NCBI RefSeq assembly: GCF_023074175.1
Contig: NZ_JADPKS010000103.1
Coordinates: 34,215-98,214, forward strand
DNA length: 64,000 bases
Reading direction: 5' to 3'
From: Bradyrhizobium sp. 139
GTDB lineage: Bacteria > Pseudomonadota > Alphaproteobacteria > Rhizobiales > Xanthobacteraceae
Made by a program: the position numbers and the translations under genes. The notes beneath the pieces were generated by a model. The model was not told the DNA's origin, did not search any database, and saw only the letters and a program-made list of their open reading frames with translations. Shown one piece after another: positions 8,433-16,695 of the stretch; positions within the stretch are counted from its first letter, which is position 1, and each line of letters starts with the position of its first letter.

Positions 8433-10523
8433 ATGAACCAGCACGCCAAGATCGAAATCCGCCATTCGACCTGTCCGCATGATTGCCCATCGGCCTGCGC
8501 TCTCGATGTCGAGGTGGTCGAAGGCCGCAGCATCGGCCGCGTCCGAGGTTCGAAAAAGCAGACCTACACGGCTGGCGTCGTCTGCGCCAAGGTCGCCCGT
8601 TACGCCGAGCGCATCCATCACCCCGAGCGGCTGATGTATCCGATGCGCCGCACCGGGCCGAAGGGCTCCGGGCAGTTCGCGCGGATTTCCTGGGACGAGG
8701 CGCTGGACGAGATCGCGGATCGCTTCAATCAAGCCGAGCGCGCGTTCGGCGCGGAATCGATCTGGCCCTATTACTACGCCGGCACGATGGGGCTGGTGAT
8801 GCGCGACGGCCTCAATCGCCTCACGCATGTGAAGAAATATTCGCGCTTCTATCAGACCATCTGCGCCAATGTCGGGCGCATCGGGTTCGCGATCGGCACC
8901 GGCAAGATTGCCGGCGTCGATCCGCGCGAGATGGCGCGCTCCGACCTCGTGGTGATCTGGGGCACCAATCCCGTCAACACGCAGGTCAATGTGATGACGC
9001 ACGCCGCGCGTGCGCGCAAGGAGCGCGGCGCCAAGATCGCGGCGGTCGACATCTACGATAACGAGACCATGAAGCAGGCTGATATCAAGGTCATCCTGCG
9101 GCCCGGCACCGACGGCGCCTTCGCGTGCGGCGTGATGCATGTCCTGTTCCGCGATGGCTACGCCGACCACGCCTATATGGACAAATACACCGACTGCCCT
9201 GATGAGCTCGAGGCGCATCTGAAAGCGCGCACACCGGAATGGGCGTCCGCGATCTCGGGCGTGCCGGTGTCCGAGATCGAGGCCTTTGCGAAACTGGTCG
9301 GCGAGGCCAAGCGGACCTTCTTCCGGCTCGGCTACGGCTTCACTCGCTCGCGCAATGGCGCCACGCAAATGCATGCGGCGCTCTGCGTTCCCGCGGTGAC
9401 CGGCGCTTGGCAATATGAAGGCGGCGGCGCCTTCTTCAACAATTACGCGCTGTGGCACTTCAACGAATCCATCATCGAGGGCCATGACGCGATCGATAGG
9501 GCCACGCGCGCGCTCGACCAGTCGCAGATCGGCCGCATCCTCACCGGCGATGCCGAGGCCCTGCACGGCAAGGGTCCGATCAAGGCGATACTGATCCAGA
9601 ACACCAATCCGATGACGGTGGCACCGGAGCAGGCGCTGGTCCGGAAGGGTTTTTCGCGCGAGGATCTGTTCGTCGCGGTGCACGAGCAGTTCATGACCGA
9701 GACGGCTGAGATGGCCGACATCGTGCTGCCGGCGACCATGTTCATGGAGCATGACGATCTCTATTACGGCGGCGGCCATCAGCACATCTCGGTGGGTCCG
9801 AAGCTGATCGATCCGCCCGGCGAATGCCGCTCCAACCACGAGGTCATGCAGGCGCTGGCGCCGCGGCTCGGCGCCAAGCATCCGGGTTTTGAGATGACAC
9901 CGCGCGAACTGATCGACGCAACCCTGAAGCTGAGCGACCACGGCGATATCGCCGGCCTCGAAGCTGATCTCTGGCGCGACCTGCAACCGGACTTCCGCAC
10001 CGCGCATTATCTCGACGGTTTCGCCCATGCGGACAAGAAATTCCACTTCAGGGCGGATTGGGCGCATCCCCCGTTCGGCCAGACGATGGGCGATTTCGAC
10101 AAGATGCCGTCGTTGCCGGACCATTGGGCGGTGATCGAGCATACTGATCAAGCCCATCCGTTCCGGCTGGCGACCAGTCCCTCGCGCAGCTTCCTCAACA
10201 CTACTTTCAACGAGACCCCGTCCTCGCAGGCGCGCGAGGGCAGAGCGAGCGTGATGATCCATCCCCTGGATGCGGCCCCACTCGACATCGCCGACGGCGA
10301 TGCGGTGACGCTTGGCAATTCCCGCGGCGAGACCATGCTGATTGCCACACTGTTCGAGGGCGTGCGGCGTGGCGTGCTGATTGCGGAATCCGTTCATCCG
10401 AACAAGAACCATATCGGTGGCCGCGGCATCAACATGCTGACCGGAGCGGATACGATCGCGCCGATCGGCGGGGCTGCATTCCACGACAACAAGGTCTGGG
10501 TCCGGAAAGCGGTCTCGGCCTAA
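8433..10523 (+). CDS. Molybdopterin-dependent oxidoreductase (DMSO reductase superfamily)
   Basis: This 696-residue protein has an N-terminal [4Fe-4S] motif with C14, C18, C22 and C51, followed by the molybdopterin core and a C-terminal molydopterin-dinucleotide-binding domain (ending near GRGINMLTGAD). There is no twin-arginine signal, so it should be cytoplasmic. I chose the ATG at 8433, which has AGGA eight bases upstream. Relatives include formate-dehydrogenase-like and thiosulfate-reductase-like enzymes of unknown substrate. It diverges from the Bug gene, with 234 bp between starts. No partner electron-transfer subunit is adjacent. Confidence 0.88.
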   Translation: MNQHAKIEIRHSTCPHDCPSACALDVEVVEGRSIGRVRGSKKQTYTAGVVCAKVARYAERIHHPERLMYPMRRTGPKGSGQFARISWDEALDEIADRFNQAERAFGAESIWPYYYAGTMGLVMRDGLNRLTHVKKYSRFYQTICANVGRIGFAIGTGKIAGVDPREMARSDLVVIWGTNPVNTQVNVMTHAARARKERGAKIAAVDIYDNETMKQADIKVILRPGTDGAFACGVMHVLFRDGYADHAYMDKYTDCPDELEAHLKARTPEWASAISGVPVSEIEAFAKLVGEAKRTFFRLGYGFTRSRNGATQMHAALCVPAVTGAWQYEGGGAFFNNYALWHFNESIIEGHDAIDRATRALDQSQIGRILTGDAEALHGKGPIKAILIQNTNPMTVAPEQALVRKGFSREDLFVAVHEQFMTETAEMADIVLPATMFMEHDDLYYGGGHQHISVGPKLIDPPGECRSNHEVMQALAPRLGAKHPGFEMTPRELIDATLKLSDHGDIAGLEADLWRDLQPDFRTAHYLDGFAHADKKFHFRADWAHPPFGQTMGDFDKMPSLPDHWAVIEHTDQAHPFRLATSPSRSFLNTTFNETPSSQAREGRASVMIHPLDAAPLDIADGDAVTLGNSRGETMLIATLFEGVRRGVLIAESVHPNKNHIGGRGINMLTGADTIAPIGGAAFHDNKVWVRKAVSA

Positions 10524-10559
10524 GGCGCGCTTGCGCTTCGATCGCCGGCAAATTTGTGT

Positions 10560-10582
10560 CGAGGCGCTAAAGCGGCGCCTCG
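10560..10582. other. Perfect 8-bp GC-rich hairpin between genes
   Basis: The arms CGAGGCGC and GCGCCTCG flank a 7-base loop, 36 bp after the Mo-oxidoreductase stop and 76 bp before the next start. It has no T-run, so a classical intrinsic terminator is not supported. It may be a weak stop or an RNA-stabilising hairpin. Confidence 0.35.
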
Positions 10583-10658
10583 CTGCAGATTGCCCTTGCG
10601 CCTGCCGCACGAGCTGCCGCAAATGGCTGCCAAACGGGAGCAAGGAAGCGAGCGTGCC

Positions 10659-11441
10659 ATGAGCGAAACCACAGCAATCATCACCGAAAAGCGTGGGCAG
10701 GCGTTCTGGATCACCATCAATCGGCCGGAGAAACGCAACGCGCTGAACGGCGAGGTCATCGCCGGCATCACCAAAGGCTATCGCGACGCGCATGACGACA
10801 AGGACGTCCGCGTCATCGTGCTGACGGGTACGGGCGACAAGGCGTTCTGCGCCGGCGCCGATTTGCAAAATTCCGCCGCGGCTTTTGCGATGGACCATTC
10901 CAAGCCGAATGTCGATTATGCCGATCTGCTGCGGTTGTCGCAGAATGCGACAAAGCCGGCGATTGCGCGCGTTGGTGGCGTCTGCATGGCCGGCGGCATG
11001 GGCCTGTTGTGCATGACCGACATGGCGATTGCTGCCGAACACGTCGTCTTCGGTCTGCCAGAGGTGAAGGTCGGCGTATTCCCGATGCAGGTGCTGAGCC
11101 TGTTGCAGAGCATCGCGCCGCCCCGCCTCGTCAACGAATGGGCGCTCACGGGCGAGCCGTTCGACGCGAAAGCGGCGCAAGGAGCGGGCCTCCTGAATTA
11201 CGTTGTTCCGACATCCGAGTTGGATACGAAGGTCGATTGGTTGATCGGCCGCATCGTCGACAAATCCCCGACCGCGATCCGCCGCGGCAAATATGCCATG
11301 CGCGCCATTGCCTCGATGTCGTTCGACGAGAGCATCGCCTACACCGAAAGCCAGATCGCGTTGCTGGCGATGACCGAGGACGCCAAGGAGGGCCTGAAGG
11401 CGTTCGGCGAGAAGCGCAAGCCGGTCTGGACTGGACGGTAA
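10659..11441 (+). CDS. Enoyl-CoA hydratase/isomerase family protein
   Basis: This 260-residue crotonase-fold protein has the oxyanion-hole segments CAGADLQ and GGVCMAGGMG. E135, in FGLPE, aligns with one of the two classical catalytic glutamates (Glu164 of rat hydratase). The position of the other (Glu144) is glycine, G115, so hydration by the standard two-glutamate mechanism is doubtful and an isomerase or hydrolase role is possible. I chose the ATG at 10659, which has AAGGAAG ten bases upstream. It stands between the molybdopterin oxidoreductase and a repeat-rich gap. Confidence 0.85.
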   Translation: MSETTAIITEKRGQAFWITINRPEKRNALNGEVIAGITKGYRDAHDDKDVRVIVLTGTGDKAFCAGADLQNSAAAFAMDHSKPNVDYADLLRLSQNATKPAIARVGGVCMAGGMGLLCMTDMAIAAEHVVFGLPEVKVGVFPMQVLSLLQSIAPPRLVNEWALTGEPFDAKAAQGAGLLNYVVPTSELDTKVDWLIGRIVDKSPTAIRRGKYAMRAIASMSFDESIAYTESQIALLAMTEDAKEGLKAFGEKRKPVWTGR

Positions 11442-11451
11442 GGGGGCGCTC

Positions 11452-11598
11452 CTCTCGTGTCCCGGACGCGGCGCAACGCCCTCGCGTTGTGCCGCAGAGC
11501 CGGGACCCAGAAGGCGATACGATAGAATGTGGCGAGATGGGCCCCGGCTCTGCAGCGCATCGCCGAAGAGGCGCTGCGCTGCGTCCGGGGCACGAGAG
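11452..11598. repeat. Composite palindromic repeat element
   Basis: The 147-bp element is bounded by 18-bp inverted ends that match at 17 of 18 positions (CTCTCGTGTCCCGGACGC and its partner at 11581-11598). Inside are a second inverted pair (GCAGAGCCGGGACCC at 11494-11508 against 11539-11553) and a small hairpin (GCGCAACGC with GCGTTGTGC). Such cloverleaf-like GC-rich units are, as I recall, dispersed in many copies in Bradyrhizobium genomes. It begins 10 bp after the crotonase gene and may protect or end its transcript. Confidence 0.7.
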
Positions 11599-11639
11599 TG
11601 GAATTCGATCCGTCCTGATTCCATTTTCAAACAGCGGAC

Positions 11640-12229
11640 GCAGCTTCGCCTTCTCGCGGCGCATTCCGCCCGAGGTTTGCGCTTCGCTTCACGCCCCCTC
11701 CAAGAAAGGGCGCAGGGAAGGCCGGGTGCCGGCTGGCACCCGTAAGACCCCCGTGCGAGAATATCGCACACGCAATGCACAGGGGAGACACAGGGCAGCC
11801 GAGACATCCGGCCTTCCCTGCGCAGTGGTTTGACGGCCTATGCCGCGCTCTCCCCGGAGACGAATTCCTTCTTGCCTCCGTCACCCTGCGAATTGGCGAT
11901 GCTGCGAAACCCGGTTGAGCCTCGATGCATCTCCGCAAGGCTTGGCTGTAGCAACGACAGCCGGGACCACACGGTTTGGCCGTACGCATCGAGCGCCGTC
12001 CGTCAGCACGCCGCCGGGATCTCACGGGGTTCATCCCGCCCTGCTCCCGCGTCTCGTGCCCGACGCTTCTTGCGTCCACCGCAGCCCGATCCGCGGTTCG
12101 TGACGACGTACGACCGCCCCTTGTCCCGGATCAGGATGGCGGGAGAATGCGTTAAATCAGAAATTCTGTAAAGACGAATATTTTGATGTGCGGCAGTTGA
12201 CCGAGGGCTGGCGTGTTTTGCCCGTCGGC
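11640..12229. repeat. Probable dispersed non-coding repeat region
   Basis: No convincing gene is visible here; the short open frames on both strands have no family resemblance or ribosome sites. The stretches around 11725-11880 and 12150-12229 match my recollection of a long sequence that recurs between genes in Bradyrhizobium and Rhodopseudomonas genomes and is often mis-annotated as small hypothetical proteins. The copy looks divergent and truncated at about 12229. The attribution rests on memory, not on a search. Confidence 0.45.
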
Positions 12230-12242
12230 CACGCAAGAGTTT

Positions 12243-12314
12243 GTAGCCCGCATGGAGCGAAGCGGAATGCGGGGAGACTGTCCCGGATTGCGCTCCGCTC
12301 CATCCGGGCTACAG
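12243..12314. repeat. REP-like inverted repeat, possible terminator
   Basis: Two arms of about 32 bp (12243-12274 and 12283-12314) are complementary at about 28 positions; the outer ends read TGTAGCCC and GGGCTACA. The element ends 7 bp after the stop of the minus-strand heme-binding-family gene, where it could fold into a long RNA hairpin. The type is common as a dispersed repeat in Bradyrhizobium, as far as I recall. Confidence 0.65.
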
Positions 12315-12321
12315 GAGAGGC

Positions 12322-12750
12322 TCACCCCGCATTGGCCTTCAGTCCGACCGCCTGGATGCCGGCGACCGCGCAGGCTTCGTCATTATCGGAGGTGTCGCCG
12401 GAGACGCCGACGGCGCCGAGCAAGGTCGTGCCGTCCATGATCAGCACGCCGCCCGGGACCGGCACCAGCGCGCCCTTGGCGAGGGTGTTCACGGCGTCGA
12501 TGAAATACGCCTGCTCCTGTGCGCGCTGGAATAGAGCGCGCGAGCCCATGCCCATGGCGAGCGCGCCATAGGCTTTGCCGTGGGCGATCTCGGCGCGCAT
12601 CAGGCTGGTGCCGTCTTGTGCCGCGGCGATCTTGAGCACGCCGCGTGCGTCCAGAATGGTGACGACCAGCGGCTTGAGCTTCAGCTCGCCGGCCTTGGCC
12701 AAGGCGGCGTCGAGGATCTTGCGGGCGGTGTCGAGCGTGAGTTCAGCCAT
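12322..12750 (-). CDS. GlcG/HbpS-family protein
   Basis: This 142-residue protein belongs to the GlcG/HbpS (heme-degrading or cobalamin adenosyltransferase-like) family, recognisable by VTILDARGVLK, GVSGDTSDNDEACA and the G-rich PVPGGVLI segment. GlcG of the E. coli glycolate operon is of this family and its role is still unclear. Here its ATG overlaps the end of the FAD/Fe-S dehydrogenase gene by 8 bp, which matches the glc operon pairing and supports a 2-hydroxyacid oxidation module. A GGAGA lies just upstream of the start. Confidence 0.88.
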   Translation of the reverse strand: MAELTLDTARKILDAALAKAGELKLKPLVVTILDARGVLKIAAAQDGTSLMRAEIAHGKAYGALAMGMGSRALFQRAQEQAYFIDAVNTLAKGALVPVPGGVLIMDGTTLLGAVGVSGDTSDNDEACAVAGIQAVGLKANAG

Positions 12751-15718
12751 GGCTGGTCTCCTTTTCAGCGAGAGAAGTGGAACGGGTTTCGGCACGATCG
12801 AGACTCATCGCCAGCACGCGCGCGACATGAAGCGCCTCGCGTTGGGTGCCGTCGTGGATCTGGTGCCGGCAGGAGGTGCCGTCGGCCACCACGAGCGTAT
12901 TCTGATCGGCGCGCCGCACGGCGGGCAGCAGCGACAGCTCGGCCATCTCGATCGAGGCGTCGTAGGTCTCAGTGCCGTAGCCGAACGCGCCGGCCATGCC
13001 GCAGCAGCTCGATTCGATGGTCTCGACCTCAAGGCCGGGGACGAGACGCAGCACCTGCTCGACCGGCTTGAAGGCGCCGAAGGATTTTTGATGGCAATGG
13101 CCGTGCACCACGGCCTTATCGGCGACGGCGCCGAGCGGCAGTTGCAGCCGTCCGGCCTCCGCCTCGCGCACCAGGAATTCCTCGAAGGTCAGGGCATGGG
13201 CGCCAACGGCCTTGGCGTCGTTGTCTTTGCGCAGCGAAACGAGTTCGTCGCGCAGCGTCAGCAGGCAACTCGGCTCGAGGCCGACGATCGGCACGCCGCG
13301 TGCAGCGAAGGGCGCGAAGGCGGCCACGAGGCGGTCGAGCTCGGATCTGGCTTCGTCGACGAGGCCGGCCGACAGGAACGTACGCCCGCAGCACAGTGGC
13401 CGGCTGCCACTCGCCGGCTTCGGCAGATGCACGCGATAGCCACCGGCCGCGAGCACGCGTAGCGCGGCGTCGAGATTTTCGCGCTCGTAGATACGGTTGA
13501 AAGTGTCGGCGAACAGTACGATTTCGCGGCCGGTTTCCGGGCCGACGCTGTCGGCCGGCGGCGCGAAGACGTCGCGACGGAAGGCGGGCAGGGCGCGTCG
13601 CGCGCTGATGCCGGCGAAGCGCTCGAACAGTCTTCGCAATAGCGGGCTGCGGTTGCGCAAATTGGCGAGCGGCGCGAGCCGCGAGGCGAGGCCGGCATAG
13701 CGCGGGAGGTAGCCGACTAGGCGGTCGCGCAGCGTCAGGCCGTGCGACGCGACACGTGCGGCCAGCACCTCGATCTTCATCTTGGCCATGTCGATGCCGG
13801 TCGGGCATTCGTGGCGGCAGGCCTTGCAGGAGACGCACAGTTTTAGCGTGTCCATCATCTCGTCCGACGACAACGCATCGGGGCCGAGCTGGCCGGAGAT
13901 CGCGAGCCGCAGCGTGTTGGCGCGGCCGCGCGTCACGTCCTTCTCGTTGCGCGTGGCGCGGTAGGACGGGCACATCACGCCGCCCTCGAGCTTGCGGCAG
14001 GCGCCATTATTGTTGCACATCTCGACCGCGCCCTGAAAGCCGCCGGCTGCGCCGGGATAAGCGGACCAGTCCAGCCTGGTCTTCAGTTCAGTAACGCGAT
14101 AGTCGGGCCGGTAACGGAACAGCGAGCGGTCATCCATTTTGGGTGCGTCCACGATCTTGCCGGGATTGAGAACGCCATCGGGATCGAAGCGCTGCTTCAC
14201 TTCCCTGAAGTCGGCCACGAGACGCTCGCCGAACATCGTTTCGTGGAATTCGGAGCGCACGAGGCCGTCGCCGTGCTCGCCGGAATGCGAGCCCTTGTAT
14301 TCGCGCACCAGCTCGAAGGCTTCCTCGGCGATGGCGCGCATCGCCTTGACGTCTTTCTCCAGCTTCAAATTCAGCACCGGGCGCACATGCAGGCAGCCTT
14401 CGGAGGCGTGTGCGTACATCGTGCCGCTGGTGCCGTGCTTCGCGAACACCTCATTCAGCCGCGCGGTGTAGTCGGCCAGATACGGCAGCGGCACGGCGCA
14501 GTCCTCGACGAAGGAGACCGGCTTGCCCTCCTGCTTCATCGACATCATGACGTTGAGTCCGGCGGCGCGGAAATCGGCGATTCCGCTTTGCAGCGCGGGC
14601 TCGGTGATCTCAACCACGCCGCCCCATTTGCGCTGGTCGTTATTCCAGCCGAAGCCGAGGTCGCCCATCAGCTCGCCGAGCTGCTTGATGCGCAATAGAT
14701 TGTCGGCCTGATCCTCCTCCGCGAATTCGACCACCAGCACGGCATCCGGATCGCCCTTGATGGCGGCAGAGATGATCGGCTTGAACATCGCGATATCGCG
14801 GCCGAGTGCGAGCATGGTGCGGTCGACCAGCTCGACCGCGATCGGCTTGAGCTTGACCAGGTGCTGTGCCGCATCCATCGCCTCGTAAAAACTGCCGAAA
14901 TGGCAGATGCCGAGCGCCTTGTTGCGGATCACGGGCCACAGCTTCAGCTCGACCTTGGTGGTGAAAGCGAGGGTGCCCTCGGAGCCGACAAGAAGATGTG
15001 CCATGTTGTTCGGCGCGTTGCGCGGCACCAGCGCATCGAGATTGTAGCCGCCGACGCGGCGCTGCACCTTTGGAAAGCGCGCCGCGATCTCCTCGGCCTC
15101 GCGGGCGCCGAGATCGAGCATGTCGCGGCACAGCGCCCGCGCGCTGTCGCTGGCGTCAAAGTCAGAGAGATCGCGCGAGACCTCGCCGAAGCGGTTCAGC
15201 GTGCCGTCGGCAAGGGCGGCCTCCATCGAAAGCGTGTTGTCGCGCATGGTGCCATAGCGCAAGCTACGGCCGCCGCAGGAATTGTTGCCGGCCATGCCGC
15301 CGATGGTGGCGCGCGAGGCCGTGGAGACGTCGACCGGAAACCACAGGCCGTGCTTTCTCAGCTGGCGGTTGAGATCGTCGAGCACGATGCCGGGTTCGAC
15401 CACGCAGGTGCGGCCCTCGATGTCGAGCGACAGGATCCGGTTCAGATGTTTCGAGAGATCGACCACGAGCCCGTCATTGACGGTCTGGCCGCATTGCGAG
15501 GTGCCGCCGCCGCGCGCGGTGACCTTCCGTCCGTCGTCGCGGGCGATCGCCAGCGCGCGCAAGGCCTCGTCCATGGTCTTGGGCACGACCACGCCCGCCG
15601 GCATGATCTGGTAGAACGAGGCGTCGGTGGCGTAGCGGCCGCGGCTGAAGCCGTCGAACAGGACGTCGCCGGTCATTTCCGCGCGCAGGCGCCGTTCGAG
15701 CGAGGAGGCGTTTGTCAT
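12743..15718 (-). CDS. FAD-linked and [4Fe-4S] dehydrogenase fusion (GlcD plus GlpC/YdiJ-type)
   Basis: This 991-residue protein joins, in order, an FAD_binding_4 domain (about 35-175; GGTSQCGQTV and GGMAGNNSCGG motifs), an FAD-oxidase C domain (about 215-540), a double [4Fe-4S] ferredoxin domain (about 560-660; CVSCKACRHECP), and a C-terminal CCG-type domain with two CCG motifs (CCGRTF and SCCGMAG). This is the layout of E. coli YdiJ, reported to oxidise D-2-hydroxyglutarate, and of fused glycolate/D-lactate dehydrogenases. It likely oxidises a D-2-hydroxyacid and passes electrons to quinone or another carrier. It shares an operon with the GlcG-like gene and is probably controlled by the adjacent GntR regulator. 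Confidence 0.9.
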   Translation of the reverse strand: MTNASSLERRLRAEMTGDVLFDGFSRGRYATDASFYQIMPAGVVVPKTMDEALRALAIARDDGRKVTARGGGTSQCGQTVNDGLVVDLSKHLNRILSLDIEGRTCVVEPGIVLDDLNRQLRKHGLWFPVDVSTASRATIGGMAGNNSCGGRSLRYGTMRDNTLSMEAALADGTLNRFGEVSRDLSDFDASDSARALCRDMLDLGAREAEEIAARFPKVQRRVGGYNLDALVPRNAPNNMAHLLVGSEGTLAFTTKVELKLWPVIRNKALGICHFGSFYEAMDAAQHLVKLKPIAVELVDRTMLALGRDIAMFKPIISAAIKGDPDAVLVVEFAEEDQADNLLRIKQLGELMGDLGFGWNNDQRKWGGVVEITEPALQSGIADFRAAGLNVMMSMKQEGKPVSFVEDCAVPLPYLADYTARLNEVFAKHGTSGTMYAHASEGCLHVRPVLNLKLEKDVKAMRAIAEEAFELVREYKGSHSGEHGDGLVRSEFHETMFGERLVADFREVKQRFDPDGVLNPGKIVDAPKMDDRSLFRYRPDYRVTELKTRLDWSAYPGAAGGFQGAVEMCNNNGACRKLEGGVMCPSYRATRNEKDVTRGRANTLRLAISGQLGPDALSSDEMMDTLKLCVSCKACRHECPTGIDMAKMKIEVLAARVASHGLTLRDRLVGYLPRYAGLASRLAPLANLRNRSPLLRRLFERFAGISARRALPAFRRDVFAPPADSVGPETGREIVLFADTFNRIYERENLDAALRVLAAGGYRVHLPKPASGSRPLCCGRTFLSAGLVDEARSELDRLVAAFAPFAARGVPIVGLEPSCLLTLRDELVSLRKDNDAKAVGAHALTFEEFLVREAEAGRLQLPLGAVADKAVVHGHCHQKSFGAFKPVEQVLRLVPGLEVETIESSCCGMAGAFGYGTETYDASIEMAELSLLPAVRRADQNTLVVADGTSCRHQIHDGTQREALHVARVLAMSLDRAETRSTSLAEKETSHG

Positions 15719-15823
15719 CCCTGGTCCCGGAGTAATCCAACGAGGGGCTGGAGCCCGGCTGGAGTATTCATTCTTTTTCCGACCGATATATTATGAATTC
15801 AAAATGAGCGAGCTGGATGCCCC

Positions 15824-16561
15824 TCAAATGGAGGCTGGCGCGTCGTCTTGAGGCTCGGTCAGGTGCTCGATTGCCGCCGTCCGCTTGTTGCGCAGGTGCT
15901 GGAACAGGATGTCGCTGAGTTCGCTCGCGGCGCGGCGGCGCAGCGCGTCGAGGATGGCCTCGTGCTCGCGCATCGCTTCGGCCCAGCGCTGCCGCTTGCG
16001 GGCGAAATTGGCGGAGTAGCGGATGCGGCGGATCCGGCCGGCGAAACTGGCGTAGGCCGTCTTCAGCGTCTCGTTGCGTGCGGCTGCGACGATGCTCTCG
16101 TGGATGCGCTGGTTGACTTGGAAGTAGCCGTGCATGTCGCGATGCAGATAGTGGCCGTACATCTCGTAGTGCAGCTGCTCGATCGCGACGATTTCCGCAT
16201 CGGTAATGGCTTCGCAGGCGAGGCGTCCGGCCAGGCTTTCCAGCCCCGCCATCACGTCGAACAGCTCCTCGAGGTCGCGCTGGCTGAGCTGGCGCACTCG
16301 CGCGCCGCGATTGGGCAAAAGCTCGATCAGGCCCTCGGCGGCGAGCACTTTCAGGGCCTCGCGCAGCGGCGTGCGGGAGATGCCGAGCATCTCGCAGAGC
16401 TGACGCTCGGGAACGCGCGCGCCGTCGGGAATGTTGCCCTCGACCACATAGTCGCGCAGCCGCAGCAGGATCTCGCCGTGAAGCGAGGGCTCCTGGCGGT
16501 CACCCCCATTTGCGACGGGCGGGGCGATCGGAACCCCGGTGTCTGGAATCGTGGATTTCAT
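15824..16561 (-). CDS. GntR-family regulator with FCD ligand domain
   Basis: This 245-residue protein has an N-terminal winged helix (about 28-95; PERQLCEMLGISRTPLREAL is the recognition region) and an all-helical FCD domain with the histidines that usually bind a metal and carboxylate ligand (NQRIHESI and REHEAILDAL). I chose the ATG at 16561 because codons further upstream run into the shared promoter region. FCD regulators commonly repress genes for organic acid use and are released by the acid. It sits between the dehydrogenase operon (same strand) and the aminotransferase genes (divergent), and probably controls both. Confidence 0.9.
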   Translation of the reverse strand: MKSTIPDTGVPIAPPVANGGDRQEPSLHGEILLRLRDYVVEGNIPDGARVPERQLCEMLGISRTPLREALKVLAAEGLIELLPNRGARVRQLSQRDLEELFDVMAGLESLAGRLACEAITDAEIVAIEQLHYEMYGHYLHRDMHGYFQVNQRIHESIVAAARNETLKTAYASFAGRIRRIRYSANFARKRQRWAEAMREHEAILDALRRRAASELSDILFQHLRNKRTAAIEHLTEPQDDAPASI

Positions 16562-16604
16562 TTGCAGCACAATAGTTTGCCTGTTTGATGGCGTCGACGT
16601 CCAT

Positions 16605-16626
16605 AATCGAATACCAAAATTCGATT
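16605..16626. promoter_or_regulatory. Perfect inverted repeat, probable GntR operator
   Basis: The arms AATCGAAT (16605-16612) and ATTCGATT (16619-16626) are perfectly complementary and separated by 6 bp. The site lies 44 bp before the GntR start and 70 bp before the aminotransferase start, in the only AT-rich stretch nearby. A site of this form between a GntR gene and its divergent target is the expected position for the operator. Binding is inferred. Confidence 0.65.
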
Positions 16627-16695
16627 GAAAGCGCAAAAAATGAATGCAAAATAGCATCCGAAGCCGAGCCAGAGTTCGCCAACAGGGAGGTTTTC

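Noticed and set aside
10560..10582. Hairpin as an intrinsic terminator
   Set aside because: No T-run follows and the next gene on the same strand begins close by.
8199..11807. Very long minus-strand extension upstream of the Bug gene at 7227
   Set aside because: The extension runs antisense through two real genes; the signal peptide and ribosome site place the start at 8198.
11830..12171. Small open frames in the repeat-rich gap
   Set aside because: Composition, lack of ribosome sites and resemblance to recurring non-coding DNA argue against real proteins.
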